Part shown: positions 18,100 through 26,289 of the stretch, piece by piece
How positions within the stretch are numbered: the first letter of the stretch is position 1
How the letters are laid out: each line of letters starts with the position of its first letter
Assembly: GCF_017355835.1 (NCBI RefSeq)
Contig: NZ_JAFEWF010000001.1
Coordinates: 992,001-1,056,000 of the forward strand
Direction of reading: 5' to 3'
Source: Desertivirga brevis
GTDB lineage: Bacteria; Bacteroidota; Bacteroidia; Sphingobacteriales; Sphingobacteriaceae
Length of the DNA stretch: 64,000 nucleotides
The notes under the pieces: model-generated
Told to the model about the DNA's origin: nothing
What the model saw: only the letters and a program-made list of their open reading frames with translations
Database searches by the model: none
Translations under genes and position numbers: made by a program

Positions 18100-18450
18100 A
18101 TGAGAAAAAGACGTGTGTTGTTAGCAGCTTTTATAGCATTTTTGGGTAACTTAAAAGCATTCCCCCCCTCCTATAATCTTCCAGCTGAAAAGACTTCTGA
18201 AACCAAAAAGGTTATGCTCGAGGTAGTTTCAGGACCAGTCCACAAAGAGTTAGTGCTTAGCTTTACAGAAACAAGTAGTGCTTCGACAATAACCATCACC
18301 GATCTGAAAGGATCCAAGGTACTATCTCAATCTTTGGAAGCTGGCGCTAGCAAGGCCACCATCCATGTTGCTAAACTAGCTTCAGGAACTTATTTCGTGG
18401 TACTTACGAACTTGGAAGGAAGAAATTCAAAACTTTTTGTAAAGCAGTAG
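18100..18450 (+). CDS. Short exported protein made almost only of a T9SS sorting domain
   Basis: 116 residues: a signal peptide (RRVLLAAFIAFLGNLKA), a linker of about 15 residues, then a type A T9SS C-terminal sorting domain (SASTITITDLKGSKVL, LASGTYFVVLTNLEGRNSKL, ending FVKQ). Proteins of this type are normally large enzymes or adhesins; here there is nearly no cargo. It may be an end product on its own or a remnant of a bigger gene. It is not in an operon. Confidence 0.75.
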   Translation: MRKRRVLLAAFIAFLGNLKAFPPSYNLPAEKTSETKKVMLEVVSGPVHKELVLSFTETSSASTITITDLKGSKVLSQSLEAGASKATIHVAKLASGTYFVVLTNLEGRNSKLFVKQ

Positions 18451-19006
18451 GTAATCGCAAACGGACCATTCTAATCCTATAAAGGATCCCTAAGAGATAG
18501 AAACACCTGTCCCTTCGGACCGCGCGATTTCTAAAAGGTTTTACAAGTGGATTAACTACGACAGTGGTCGCAATGCGACCTATTTCTGTCCTATTAGCTA
18601 TTGCCACGGGTTTGCGACAGGATTAGCACCGGTATTGCACCCGTTTGAACGGGCTTTTAACCGTTCACTATCTGGTAAAAGACTGTTTGCATCACCTTCA
18701 CGCGAGTCCCTTCAAATTCGTACTCCATTTAATCTCTTTCCTATAAGAAAACATTATAAAAATTGGGACATGAATTGCCTTAATATTTATACAATTTTGA
18801 TTTTCGGTTCTTTATTAAAAATCCCGCTCCTTGTCCATTCCCTACCAATACAATAGATTTAACATAAACTTTTTGAAGATTTAAAAAGGTCCCATAGTGT
18901 CTGGGAAAATACGGGTAGAAGACATCATAATTTCAAGTATTTTCCGCGGTTTGGCATTTTTGGTCCCGTGATTGTAAGAAGAGGTCAAATTGATAAAATC
19001 AGTAAG
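18451..19006. other. Intergenic region with several inverted repeats
   Basis: About 550 bases without a convincing gene. It contains GGTCGCA-A-TGCGACC at 18566-18580 and CCCGTT-TG-AACGGG at 18640-18653, and a repeated TGCGAC core. It is GC-richer between 18480 and 18720 than its surroundings, then very AT-rich up to the stress gene. It could be a decayed gene or a regulatory region for the DUF2382 genes. Confidence 0.45.
18566..18580. repeat. Perfect inverted repeat GGTCGCA/TGCGACC
   Basis: Seven-base arms separated by a single A. Too tight for an RNA hairpin of full length; more like a dimeric protein-binding site. It lies about 430 bp upstream of the stress gene at 19007. Confidence 0.4.
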
Positions 19007-19480
19007 ATGGAAGGACAATATTTAAATTCTCCAACGAATAATCAAAACCTTGATTCAAACGGTATCCCCAATTTTCAGGAAGGGAGCAAAGAGAAAATAG
19101 TCATTCCAGTAGTTGAAGAGCAACTCAGGATAGAAAAACAGGTGATAGAAACAGGGAAAGTTACTGTCAGTAAAAAAGTAAACGAATACACGGAAAGTAT
19201 TGATATACCTGTAACGAACGAAGAAGTTGACGTAAACAGAATTGAAATCAATCAATATGTAAATGAAGCGCCTCCTGCAGTAAGACAGGAAGGCAACAAA
19301 ACTATAATTCCTATACTGAAAGAGGTCTTAGTTGTAGAGAAAAAACTATTACTTGTTGAAGAGGTACACATTACAAGAAAGCAAGTAAAAACCTCCACCA
19401 CCCGTCAGGAAACCCTGAAGAAGGAAGAAATGGTGATCAGTCGAACAGAAACTGAACCGGATCATAATAAATCAAATTAA
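19007..19480 (+). CDS. YsnF/AvaK-type (DUF2382) stress protein
   Basis: 157 residues made of two DUF2382 repeats: KIVIPVVEEQLRIEKQVIE...KVTVSKKV, and KTIIPILKEVLVVEKKLLLVEEVHITRK. The family is linked to general stress responses; its biochemical role is unknown. It is charged, without signal peptide or membrane segment. ATG at 19007 (MEGQYLN) is preferred; an in-frame GTG 13 codons upstream is possible. The next gene, also with a DUF2382 domain, begins 23 bp after the stop, so the two form an operon ended by the terminator at 20402. Confidence 0.75.
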   Translation: MEGQYLNSPTNNQNLDSNGIPNFQEGSKEKIVIPVVEEQLRIEKQVIETGKVTVSKKVNEYTESIDIPVTNEEVDVNRIEINQYVNEAPPAVRQEGNKTIIPILKEVLVVEKKLLLVEEVHITRKQVKTSTTRQETLKKEEMVISRTETEPDHNKSN

Positions 19481-19503
19481 CATTTACCAAAAATTTGAAA
19501 AAC

Positions 19504-20400
19504 ATGTCAAAAACAGTAATTGGAATCTTCGACAGCGCAAGGGATGCGCAAGAAGCAGTAAGCCGTTTAAGTTCGGCAGGAATTGATCGTGATAGAGTTG
19601 ATGTTGCAAATCGGGCCGACACAAGCACGAGCGTTGACAGAAATGATGACAATGACACTAGCTTCGGAGATAGCATCAGTAGCTTCTTCAGCAACTTGTT
19701 CGGAGATGATGACGATGCCAAGAAGTATTCAGAAGTAGCAAAGCGTGGTTATACTATAACTGTTCACGCTAATACTACTGATGAAGCAGATAGAGCAGCA
19801 GAGATCCTTGATAATACAGGAGCTATTGATGTAGATGAAAGAGCTACCCAAATAAGCAGTGGACACTATAATAGTACTTCTGATTATAACACTTCGCATC
19901 ATAGCAACCTAGTAGGCGATAGAGATATTAATATCACTGACCGTGACCGGGACTTGGATATCACTAACCGCTCTATTCCAGTAATTGAAGAAAATCTGGA
20001 AGTAGGTAAACGGGAAGTACAAAGTGGCGGTGCACGTTTGCATAGCAGGATAGTTGAAAGACCGGTTGAAGAACACATTCGTTTACGCTCTGAAAGAGTA
20101 AATGTAGAACGTACTCCTGTTAACCGTGAAGCTACATCAGCAGATTTTGATACCTTCAAAGAAGGCACCATCGAACTTACTGAACGTCAAGAAGTACCGA
20201 TAGTTAATAAGGAAGCTCGTGTTGTTGAAGAAGTTTCGCTAAACAAACAAATTGAAGAGACCGAAGAAACAATCAGAGATACCGTAAGAAAAACCGAAAT
20301 AGATGTAGAGAACTTAAGTGACGACGAAATCCGCCGTCGCCGCGATTCTTCCTCATACAACGACACATCCTATAACAGGGATGATAACAGAACTATCTAA
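19504..20400 (+). CDS. General stress protein with 17M-like and DUF2382 domains
   Basis: 298 residues. The first 110 resemble general stress protein 17M: VIGIFDSARDAQEAVSRLSS, then an acidic loop and YTITVHANTTDEADRAAEIL ending NTGAIDVDE. A disordered, Asp/Asn-rich linker follows, and residues about 158-250 form a DUF2382 domain (SIPVIEENLEVGKREVQSGG). The tail is charged. It is cytoplasmic. The same 17M-like block recurs in genes at 42058 and 63302 of this window. The start MSKTVIG is preferred to a TTG three codons upstream. Confidence 0.78.
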   Translation: MSKTVIGIFDSARDAQEAVSRLSSAGIDRDRVDVANRADTSTSVDRNDDNDTSFGDSISSFFSNLFGDDDDAKKYSEVAKRGYTITVHANTTDEADRAAEILDNTGAIDVDERATQISSGHYNSTSDYNTSHHSNLVGDRDINITDRDRDLDITNRSIPVIEENLEVGKREVQSGGARLHSRIVERPVEEHIRLRSERVNVERTPVNREATSADFDTFKEGTIELTERQEVPIVNKEARVVEEVSLNKQIEETEETIRDTVRKTEIDVENLSDDEIRRRRDSSSYNDTSYNRDDNRTI

Positions 20401-20401
20401 A

Positions 20402-20443
20402 AATAAAACGGCGGGACCATTAAGTTCCGCCGTTTTATTTTTA
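20402..20443 (+). terminator. Terminator of the stress operon
   Basis: A stem of about 13 bp built on AATAAAACGGCGG and CCGCCGTTTTATT with a 10-base loop, followed by T residues. It ends the DUF2382 operon and may also serve the opposing small gene, whose stop lies at its foot. Confidence 0.88.
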
Positions 20444-20641
20444 AGCTTCGACCAGATCCATACAACCACTTCGATGATATTGAAGTGCATCATAAAGCGC
20501 CTGGCAAGCCACATAATCTTCCTTTGCCTCCAAAACCTTAAGTGTTTTTTCAACTAATTCTATCCTTCCGTTACTAATATCGGTATCAGCCCCTATCCTG
20601 AAAACGATATAATGCTTTGTGTTACGTAAATCCTTTTTCAT
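20441..20641 (-). CDS. Small hypothetical protein (66 aa)
   Basis: 66 residues beginning MKKDLRNTKHYIVFRIGADT; the centre (RIELVEKTLKVLEAKEDYVACQALYDALQ) looks like a helical pair. There is no signal peptide, membrane segment or recognised family. It is more plausible than overlapping frames because it has a normal amino-acid mix and stops right at the terminator of the convergent operon. Function unknown. Confidence 0.55.
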   Translation of the reverse strand: MKKDLRNTKHYIVFRIGADTDISNGRIELVEKTLKVLEAKEDYVACQALYDALQYHRSGCMDLVEA

Positions 20642-20904
20642 TCTTAACTCATCAGACCCCTACTCCGGGCAATTCAAGATAAGAATATAATGTTAACTAA
20701 TCAACATTTTTTTAATTTAATCAAACAAATAAAAGAAATATTTGTAGCGGCCATCCATTTAAAAAAGAAGAAATTTTTATTCTTTAAACCTTATTTTAAG
20801 GTATATTAGAGAGCCTAAGACCAACCCTCGTACTATTTAAATAAGCAGAAAAAACGACCTAATCTTCCTATTTTCAAGCCTTTCAATTTTTTTTTCTTAA
20901 TTTT

Positions 20905-21492
20905 TTAACCAGCAAGCGCTTTTTGTATCAACTGAAGCCCAAGTTCGGAATACTGAAGCTGTAAAGCCTCCTGCCTACCCGGTTCACTCATTTTATTCCA
21001 TGTTTTCTGAATAATTCTGATCAGCTTAGCCTCGTCGTGCTTAAGTATAAAGTCGGCAAATTGATATTGGAGAAATACCAGGCATAATCCGTTCTCAATT
21101 GTCTGAACTTCCGGATCCAATTTAATTTGTTGCTTTGTGATAATCTTTCTAACCCGTTCGATATCTTCCTGAATGTAACCCGCCTGTTCCATTAACTCTC
21201 CGGCCTTTTGGGCGTGATACTTACCTAAGTTCGAACGCCAGTTCAAGTATCCGGCTTTGTTCATTGGGTAAGAGTCTCTCGGAATCTCCCAACGACCAAT
21301 ATGCTGGCTCCTTGACGCTAATTTCAAAACCTCACTAGCTTCAGGTTCAAGTTTCAAAACCCATTCGTAAAGCTTCACTGCGTAGAAGTATTCCGCCGGA
21401 ATGATTTCTCCATCCCATGTAACCCGGGTAGGATCTTGCTTGTTATATGAATCGAAGAGTTCAAGTGCAATTTCAAGTTTATCTTTTATCAT
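20905..21492 (-). CDS. DUF4202-family protein
   Basis: 195 residues. The blocks RSQHIGRWEIPRDSYPMNKA and YLNWRSNLGKYHAQKAGELM are hallmarks of DUF4202, a cytoplasmic family with conserved His and Arg residues found in Bacteroidota, cyanobacteria and fungi. The His/Asp placement suggests an HD-like helical fold, but the activity is not established. It is a single gene, divergent from mqo. Confidence 0.8.
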   Translation of the reverse strand: MIKDKLEIALELFDSYNKQDPTRVTWDGEIIPAEYFYAVKLYEWVLKLEPEASEVLKLASRSQHIGRWEIPRDSYPMNKAGYLNWRSNLGKYHAQKAGELMEQAGYIQEDIERVRKIITKQQIKLDPEVQTIENGLCLVFLQYQFADFILKHDEAKLIRIIQKTWNKMSEPGRQEALQLQYSELGLQLIQKALAG

Positions 21493-21772
21493 CTGTTTGT
21501 ATATAATTCTCCAATCTAACCACTTAAATAAATAACAATAATACTTATAAAAATACTTTTTTATCTTTGTGCAATTTATTTTCCCCCTCCAAAACCAGTA
21601 TAAAGGCTTTTTCTCTTAAAAAAATTAAGATTAAAAGAACAATAATGAGAAATGTGTGTAATAACGCCAACGTTTTGGACTTGATTTTGCAGTAAACAAT
21701 TAAAAAGAAGAGGCTTGCTATGGTCTTTTTTTTACCTATAAATGCTTTAACAGCGAGAGCTAAAATAAGATA
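21493..21772. other. Divergent promoter region of DUF4202 and mqo
   Basis: About 280 AT-rich bases. TATCTTTG at 21562-21569 fits the -7 consensus on the plus strand and would give a leader of roughly 200 bases for mqo. I see no clear -33 element, gene or strong hairpin. Confidence 0.4.
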
Positions 21773-23293
21773 ATGACAACAAAAAGTGATAATTCTTCAA
21801 AAGGTCCTGATGTAGTTTTGATCGGGGCTGGTATTATGAGTGCTACACTTGGTGTAATGCTTAAAGAACTCGAGCCTAATATTACTATTGAAATTTATGA
21901 AAGGCTGGATGTAGCGGCGGCTGAAAGTTCAGATGCCTGGAATAACGCAGGAACTGGACACGCAGCTTTTTGTGAATTAAATTACACTCCTGAGCTAGAA
22001 AATGGTAGCGTAAATATTTCAAAGGCCGTTAAGGTTGCTGAATCATTTGAAGAGTCCAGACAATTCTGGTCATACCTTGTTGAAAAAGGGTTCCTCGACA
22101 AACCCGAATCATTTATTAAATCAATTCCTCATATCAGCTTCGTTTGGGGAGATAATAATGTTAACTTCCTCAGAAAAAGACATCAGGCGCTTACACAGAA
22201 CCCTTTATTCAAAGGCATGGAGTTCGCGGAAGACAAAGAAACCTTACAAAATTGGATGCCTCTGGTGATGGAAGGTCGCGACACTTCTCAGAAGGTGGCT
22301 GGAACGAAGATGGATATTGGGACTGACGTAAATTTCGGTGCCCTTACACGATGTATGTTTGGTCAGTTGAAGCAAATGCCAGGGGTAAAAATGTATTTTG
22401 CTGAAGAAGTTGATAGTCTTAAGCAAGACAAAAGCGGTCGCTGGAATATAACGATGAAAAATCTTAAAACTGGCGGCAAGAAGAAAGTGTCTTCAAAGTT
22501 TGTTTTTATTGGCGCGGGAGGAGGCTCATTACCACTTTTAATTAAATCAGGAATTCCTGAAGGAAAAGGATACGGAGGATTCCCGGTAAGTGGTCAATGG
22601 TTAAAGTGTACTAATCCTGAAATCATTGCGAAACACGAAGCAAAAGTTTACGGAAAAGCAGCGGTGGGTTCGCCTCCTATGTCTGTACCGCATCTCGATT
22701 CAAGAATGATAGGCGGAAAGAAAGCTCTTCTTTTCGGCCCTTACGCTGGCTTTACCACAAAATTCCTAAAAAACGGTTCCATACTTGACCTTTTCAAATC
22801 GGTAAAGATCAGTAATATCAAGCCAATGTTGGCTGCTGGCATTGACAATATTCCATTGACAAAGTATTTGATCGACCAGGTAAAACAAAGTCCCGAAGAA
22901 AGACTGGAAGCATTGAAAGAATACTTTCCAAATGCAAGAATGGAAGATTGGGAACTTGAAATTGCGGGACAACGTGTACAGGTGATCAAGAAAGATGAAA
23001 AAAAGGGCGGAGTCCTGGAGTTCGGTACAGAAGTGGTAAGTGCTGCTGATGGTTCAATTGCCGCACTACTGGGTGCATCTCCTGGGGCTTCTACTACAGT
23101 TTCTATTATGCTTAACCTTCTTGGTCGCTGCTTTAAAGAAAAAATGAAGACTGCAGAGTGGCAGGCAAAAATAAAAGAAATGGTACCTTCACATGGAATT
23201 CCACTAAGCACAAACGCTGAACTTTGTTATCAGATAAGGAACAAAACAGCAGAAACGCTGAAGTTGACAAAACAAGAAGAAGTTACAGTATAA
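21773..23293 (+). CDS. mqo: Malate:quinone oxidoreductase
   Basis: A 506-residue FAD enzyme that oxidises malate to oxaloacetate and passes electrons to menaquinone at the inner face of the membrane. The FAD-binding start is VLIGAGIMSATLGVMLKELE; AAESSDAWNNAGTGHAAFCE is a family hallmark, and VVSAADGSIAALLGASPGAS near the C-terminus holds the conserved second FAD contact. Length and sequence are standard. It stands alone and ends in a 16-bp perfect hairpin. Confidence 0.95.
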   Translation: MTTKSDNSSKGPDVVLIGAGIMSATLGVMLKELEPNITIEIYERLDVAAAESSDAWNNAGTGHAAFCELNYTPELENGSVNISKAVKVAESFEESRQFWSYLVEKGFLDKPESFIKSIPHISFVWGDNNVNFLRKRHQALTQNPLFKGMEFAEDKETLQNWMPLVMEGRDTSQKVAGTKMDIGTDVNFGALTRCMFGQLKQMPGVKMYFAEEVDSLKQDKSGRWNITMKNLKTGGKKKVSSKFVFIGAGGGSLPLLIKSGIPEGKGYGGFPVSGQWLKCTNPEIIAKHEAKVYGKAAVGSPPMSVPHLDSRMIGGKKALLFGPYAGFTTKFLKNGSILDLFKSVKISNIKPMLAAGIDNIPLTKYLIDQVKQSPEERLEALKEYFPNARMEDWELEIAGQRVQVIKKDEKKGGVLEFGTEVVSAADGSIAALLGASPGASTTVSIMLNLLGRCFKEKMKTAEWQAKIKEMVPSHGIPLSTNAELCYQIRNKTAETLKLTKQEEVTV

Positions 23294-23330
23294 ACAAAGA
23301 AGGGCGCCTAAATAGCGCCCTTCTTTGTTT
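23292..23330. terminator. Bidirectional terminator between mqo and argS
   Basis: A perfect 16-bp stem (AAACAAAGAAGGGCGC and its complement) with a 7-base loop, starting at the mqo stop codon and with T-rich arms in both directions. It serves mqo and, read the other way, argS, whose stop lies 30 bp further on. Confidence 0.92.
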
Positions 23331-23359
23331 ATATCATCTAGTTATCACACAAACTGTTT

Positions 23360-25126
23360 TTACATCTTTACCGGAACCTCTATCCCTAATAGGTTCATTG
23401 CCTTTCTGATCACCGCGGCAGTAGCCGAAGAAAGCGATAAACGGAAGTTCTTCAATTGTTGATCCTCAACCTTCAATATAGACTCTTCATGGTAGAACTT
23501 GTTATAAAGCTTTGCTAAGTCAAACGCATAATTCGCGATTTGGGCCGGACTATGTTCTTTAGCAGCAATTTCCAAAGTTTCCATAAATTTGTCCAAAGCG
23601 AGTATTAATTCCCGTTCTGTTTGTGTAAGGGTCTCTATTCCTGAAAATGTAAACCCTTCACTATTCGCTTTACTTATTACCGAACAAATACGGGCGTGGG
23701 TATATTGAATGAAAGGACCTGTGTGCCCCTGAAAATCAATGGATTCATTAGGATCAAACAATAGACGTTTTTTAGGCTCCACTTTCAACAAGAAATATTT
23801 CAAAGCGCCCAGTCCAATCATCCTGTATAATTTTTCCTTCTCTTCCTCCGAAAAATCCTCAACCTTCCCTAACTCTTCTGTACGCTGTTTTGCGGTATCG
23901 ATCATCTCCTGAATTAGGTCGTCAGCATCAACCACTGTACCTTCCCTTGACTTCATCTTACCAGAAGGCAGGTCAACCATGCCATATGATAAATGATAAA
24001 GTCCTTTCGCCCAAGATTTTCCTAGTTTTTGAAGAATAAGGAACAATACTTTGAAATGGTAATCCTGCTCGTTCCCTACTACATATATTGATTCATCCAC
24101 CCCGAAGTCTTTGTATTTTAGCTCTGCGGTACCCAAATCTTGGGTTATATACACGGAGGTCCCATCTCCTCTAAGCACCAGCTTCTCATCCAACCCATCG
24201 GCAGTTAAATCTATCCAGACCGAGTTATCCTCCTTCTTAAAGAAAACTCCTTTTTCAAGACCTTCGTCTATAATATCCTTGCCCAGAAGGTAGGTATCCG
24301 ACTCGTAATAATACTTGTCAAAGCTAACTCCCAACTTGTTGTACGTTACATCAAAACCAGCATACACCCAAGAGTTCATGGTTTTCCATAATGAGATAAT
24401 CTCCTCATCACCAGCCTCCCACTTCTGCAACATAGATTGGGCTTCTTTTATTAAAGGGGCGTTTTTCTTTGCCTCATCTTCTGTTTGCCCTTGAGCTTTT
24501 AGCTCATCTATTTGTTTTTTGTATTCTTTATCGAAAATAACGTAGTAGTTTCCAACCAGCTTATCTCCCTTCAAACCACTGCTTTCCGGCGTTTCGCCGT
24601 TCCCAAACTTTTGCCAGGCAAGCATGGATTTACAGATATGTATACCACGATCATTTACCAGATTTGCTTTCACAACCTCGTAGCCGGAAGCTGCAAGGAT
24701 CTCAGAAACGGAATAACCTAAAAGATTGTTGCGGATGTGACCAAGGTGGAGAGGTTTATTAGTGTTTGGAGAAGAATACTCCACCATCACCTTCTTTCCA
24801 TTCGATGAGATTTGACCAAAATCATCTTTAGATATCTTGGTAGTAAAGGCATTCAACAAGAAGGCATCAGTTAATGAAATATTCAAAAATCCTTTAATAA
24901 CATTGAAACCGGATACTTGGCTTAAATTACCTACTAAATATTCACCTATTTCTGTTCCTGTTTGTTCGGGTGACTTTTTTGATACTCTGGTTAATGGGAA
25001 CGTCACTACAGTTACCTCGCCCTGAAACTCCTTTCGGGTTTCCTGCAGATTAATATCTGATTCTTTAAGATCTGCGTTATATAAAGCTTTTACAGCTTCG
25101 AGAGTGCCTTTTACTATAAAATCCAT
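23360..25126 (-). CDS. argS: Arginyl-tRNA synthetase
   Basis: 588 residues, class I. The ATP-binding HIGH motif is HLGH in PNTNKPLHLGHIRNNLLGYS and the KMSKS equivalent is GKMKSREGT. The N-terminal Add1-type and C-terminal DALR anticodon-binding domains are present. It charges tRNA-Arg. The ATG at 25126 (MDFIVKG) is preferred; a TTG three codons earlier also opens the frame. A -7 box, TAACTTTG, stands 6 bp before that ATG. Confidence 0.95.
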   Translation of the reverse strand: MDFIVKGTLEAVKALYNADLKESDINLQETRKEFQGEVTVVTFPLTRVSKKSPEQTGTEIGEYLVGNLSQVSGFNVIKGFLNISLTDAFLLNAFTTKISKDDFGQISSNGKKVMVEYSSPNTNKPLHLGHIRNNLLGYSVSEILAASGYEVVKANLVNDRGIHICKSMLAWQKFGNGETPESSGLKGDKLVGNYYVIFDKEYKKQIDELKAQGQTEDEAKKNAPLIKEAQSMLQKWEAGDEEIISLWKTMNSWVYAGFDVTYNKLGVSFDKYYYESDTYLLGKDIIDEGLEKGVFFKKEDNSVWIDLTADGLDEKLVLRGDGTSVYITQDLGTAELKYKDFGVDESIYVVGNEQDYHFKVLFLILQKLGKSWAKGLYHLSYGMVDLPSGKMKSREGTVVDADDLIQEMIDTAKQRTEELGKVEDFSEEEKEKLYRMIGLGALKYFLLKVEPKKRLLFDPNESIDFQGHTGPFIQYTHARICSVISKANSEGFTFSGIETLTQTERELILALDKFMETLEIAAKEHSPAQIANYAFDLAKLYNKFYHEESILKVEDQQLKNFRLSLSSATAAVIRKAMNLLGIEVPVKM

Positions 25127-25132
25127 TGGTGA

Positions 25133-25140
25133 CAAAGTTA
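25133..25140 (-). promoter_or_regulatory. -7 box in front of argS
   Basis: TAACTTTG on the minus strand, an exact TAnnTTTG match ending 6 bp before the argS ATG. A TTTTAC tract lies about 20 bp upstream as a weak -33. If used, the mRNA would have almost no leader. Confidence 0.5.
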
Positions 25141-25281
25141 GCTTTTTAAATTAATAGGCGGTAAAAGATGATAGAATCTTCGCTTACCTGTTCATTTCTG
25201 CTATTCACCGAGAATGACCAAGTTCTAACCTAATTCTAGTACCGGTAAGACAGCATGCGGATTAATTTTGAGAAAAAAACG

Positions 25282-25677
25282 ATGGAAAATAATATTTCAA
25301 ATAAAGCAAAGGGCTCAAGAGTAAAAGTTACAATGGGAATAGTTCTTGTCGTCTTCGGGGCTTTAATGTTTGGAGATAACTTCGGTTTGGCAGTGCCTTC
25401 CTGGCTTACCAGCTGGCCGGTATTATTAATTTTAACAGGGATTGTTGCCGGAATAAAACATCAGTTCAAGAAACCTGGTGCATTGGTCCTTATTCTAACC
25501 GGCACCGTATTCCTGATAGACAAACTGCTACCTGGGTTTGAATTTCATGAATTGGTATTTCCGTTATTAGTAACCAGTTTGGGTATTTTTTTAATACTAA
25601 AAAGAAACGAACAAGCAGACCTAAAGCACTGCCACCAATTTGGCGGGTATAAGGATTTCAAAGACCCACATAAATAA
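25282..25677 (+). CDS. Membrane protein with LiaF/DUF5668-type transmembrane domain
   Basis: 131 residues with four hydrophobic segments in two pairs (MGIVLVVFGALMFGDNFGL, WPVLLILTGIVAGI, PGALVLILTGTVFLIDKL, VFPLLVTSLGIFLIL), the layout of the DUF5668/LiaF-N transmembrane domain often linked to envelope stress. The C-terminus is hydrophilic with a short His-containing tail. The start at 25282 gives a better protein; an ATG nine codons upstream is in frame. Confidence 0.65.
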   Translation: MENNISNKAKGSRVKVTMGIVLVVFGALMFGDNFGLAVPSWLTSWPVLLILTGIVAGIKHQFKKPGALVLILTGTVFLIDKLLPGFEFHELVFPLLVTSLGIFLILKRNEQADLKHCHQFGGYKDFKDPHK

Positions 25678-25692
25678 GGTTTAAGCCTGAAA

Positions 25693-25727
25693 TGGCAGGA
25701 GGGGTAAATATAATATTGCTCCTGCCA
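25693..25727. terminator. Hairpin between convergent genes
   Basis: A perfect 9-bp stem (TGGCAGGAG / CTCCTGCCA) with a 17-base loop, 15 bp after the membrane-protein stop. There is no good T run in the plus direction and only TTT in the minus direction, so it is a probable but weak terminator. Confidence 0.45.
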
Positions 25728-25763
25728 CTAGGTAAAACCGATTTAGGTAACATTCATTCCATC

Positions 25764-25991
25764 TTATGACCAGCCTTCTCCTTGTTTTGCCTTTCCTGCT
25801 TTAATAAAGTCTTCAGCTTTGGCCTTACTCAGGATGGCAGACATATTATTACCTTCACTGTCTTTTCCTATTGCGATATATTTTCCCGACTTTACGTTTA
25901 TCACAGGATCAATCATAGGAACATTTTTAGTTTTTGTTTTCACCGAATACGCAGTGATACCGCTTGTTTCTTCTTTCTTATCTTTAGCCAT
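25764..25991 (-). CDS. Small hypothetical protein (75 aa)
   Basis: 75 residues, MAKDKKEETSGITAYS at the start and GKAKQGEGWS at the end. Lys/Glu-rich, with short strands (INVKSGKYIAIGKDSEGN) followed by a helix (MSAILSKAKAEDFIKAGKA). Probably a small soluble cytoplasmic protein; no family recognised. Single gene with its own short upstream region. Confidence 0.6.
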   Translation of the reverse strand: MAKDKKEETSGITAYSVKTKTKNVPMIDPVINVKSGKYIAIGKDSEGNNMSAILSKAKAEDFIKAGKAKQGEGWS

Positions 25992-26289
25992 AAATTTACG
26001 TTAACTTTACTCTGGTAAAGTATTAAAGCGTTTTTTTGTTTTAACCCACCTGGAAAAGTGATTTCTCATAAATTATCCTATGAGGAAATTGGTCGGGAAA
26101 GATTCCTACGATTTGACAGGAATTATTGATTCACGTAATGAGATTTTCGGTCAAAAACAAGAGTGGTTCTAAAACAAAATGACATATTATTTTATTTTAA
26201 CCGTAAGGAAATTGAATTAACAAAACAAAATATATAAGCGAGGTAGGACTTGCTTGTTGAAAACACTGTAATTACTGTAAATCATCTAT
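25992..26289. other. Intergenic region before the acyltransferase gene
   Basis: About 300 bases, AT-rich. An imperfect inverted repeat, TTTCTCATA ... TATGAGGAAA, lies near 26060-26086. No gene, strong promoter match or terminator was identified. Confidence 0.35.

Noticed and set aside
18404..18607. 67-codon minus-strand frame in the region after the T9SS-tail gene
   Set aside because: Arg-rich, no conserved look, overlaps the end of the previous gene and the palindromes.
22741..23211. A 156-codon minus-strand frame within mqo
   Set aside because: Antisense to an intact mqo gene with no domain signal.
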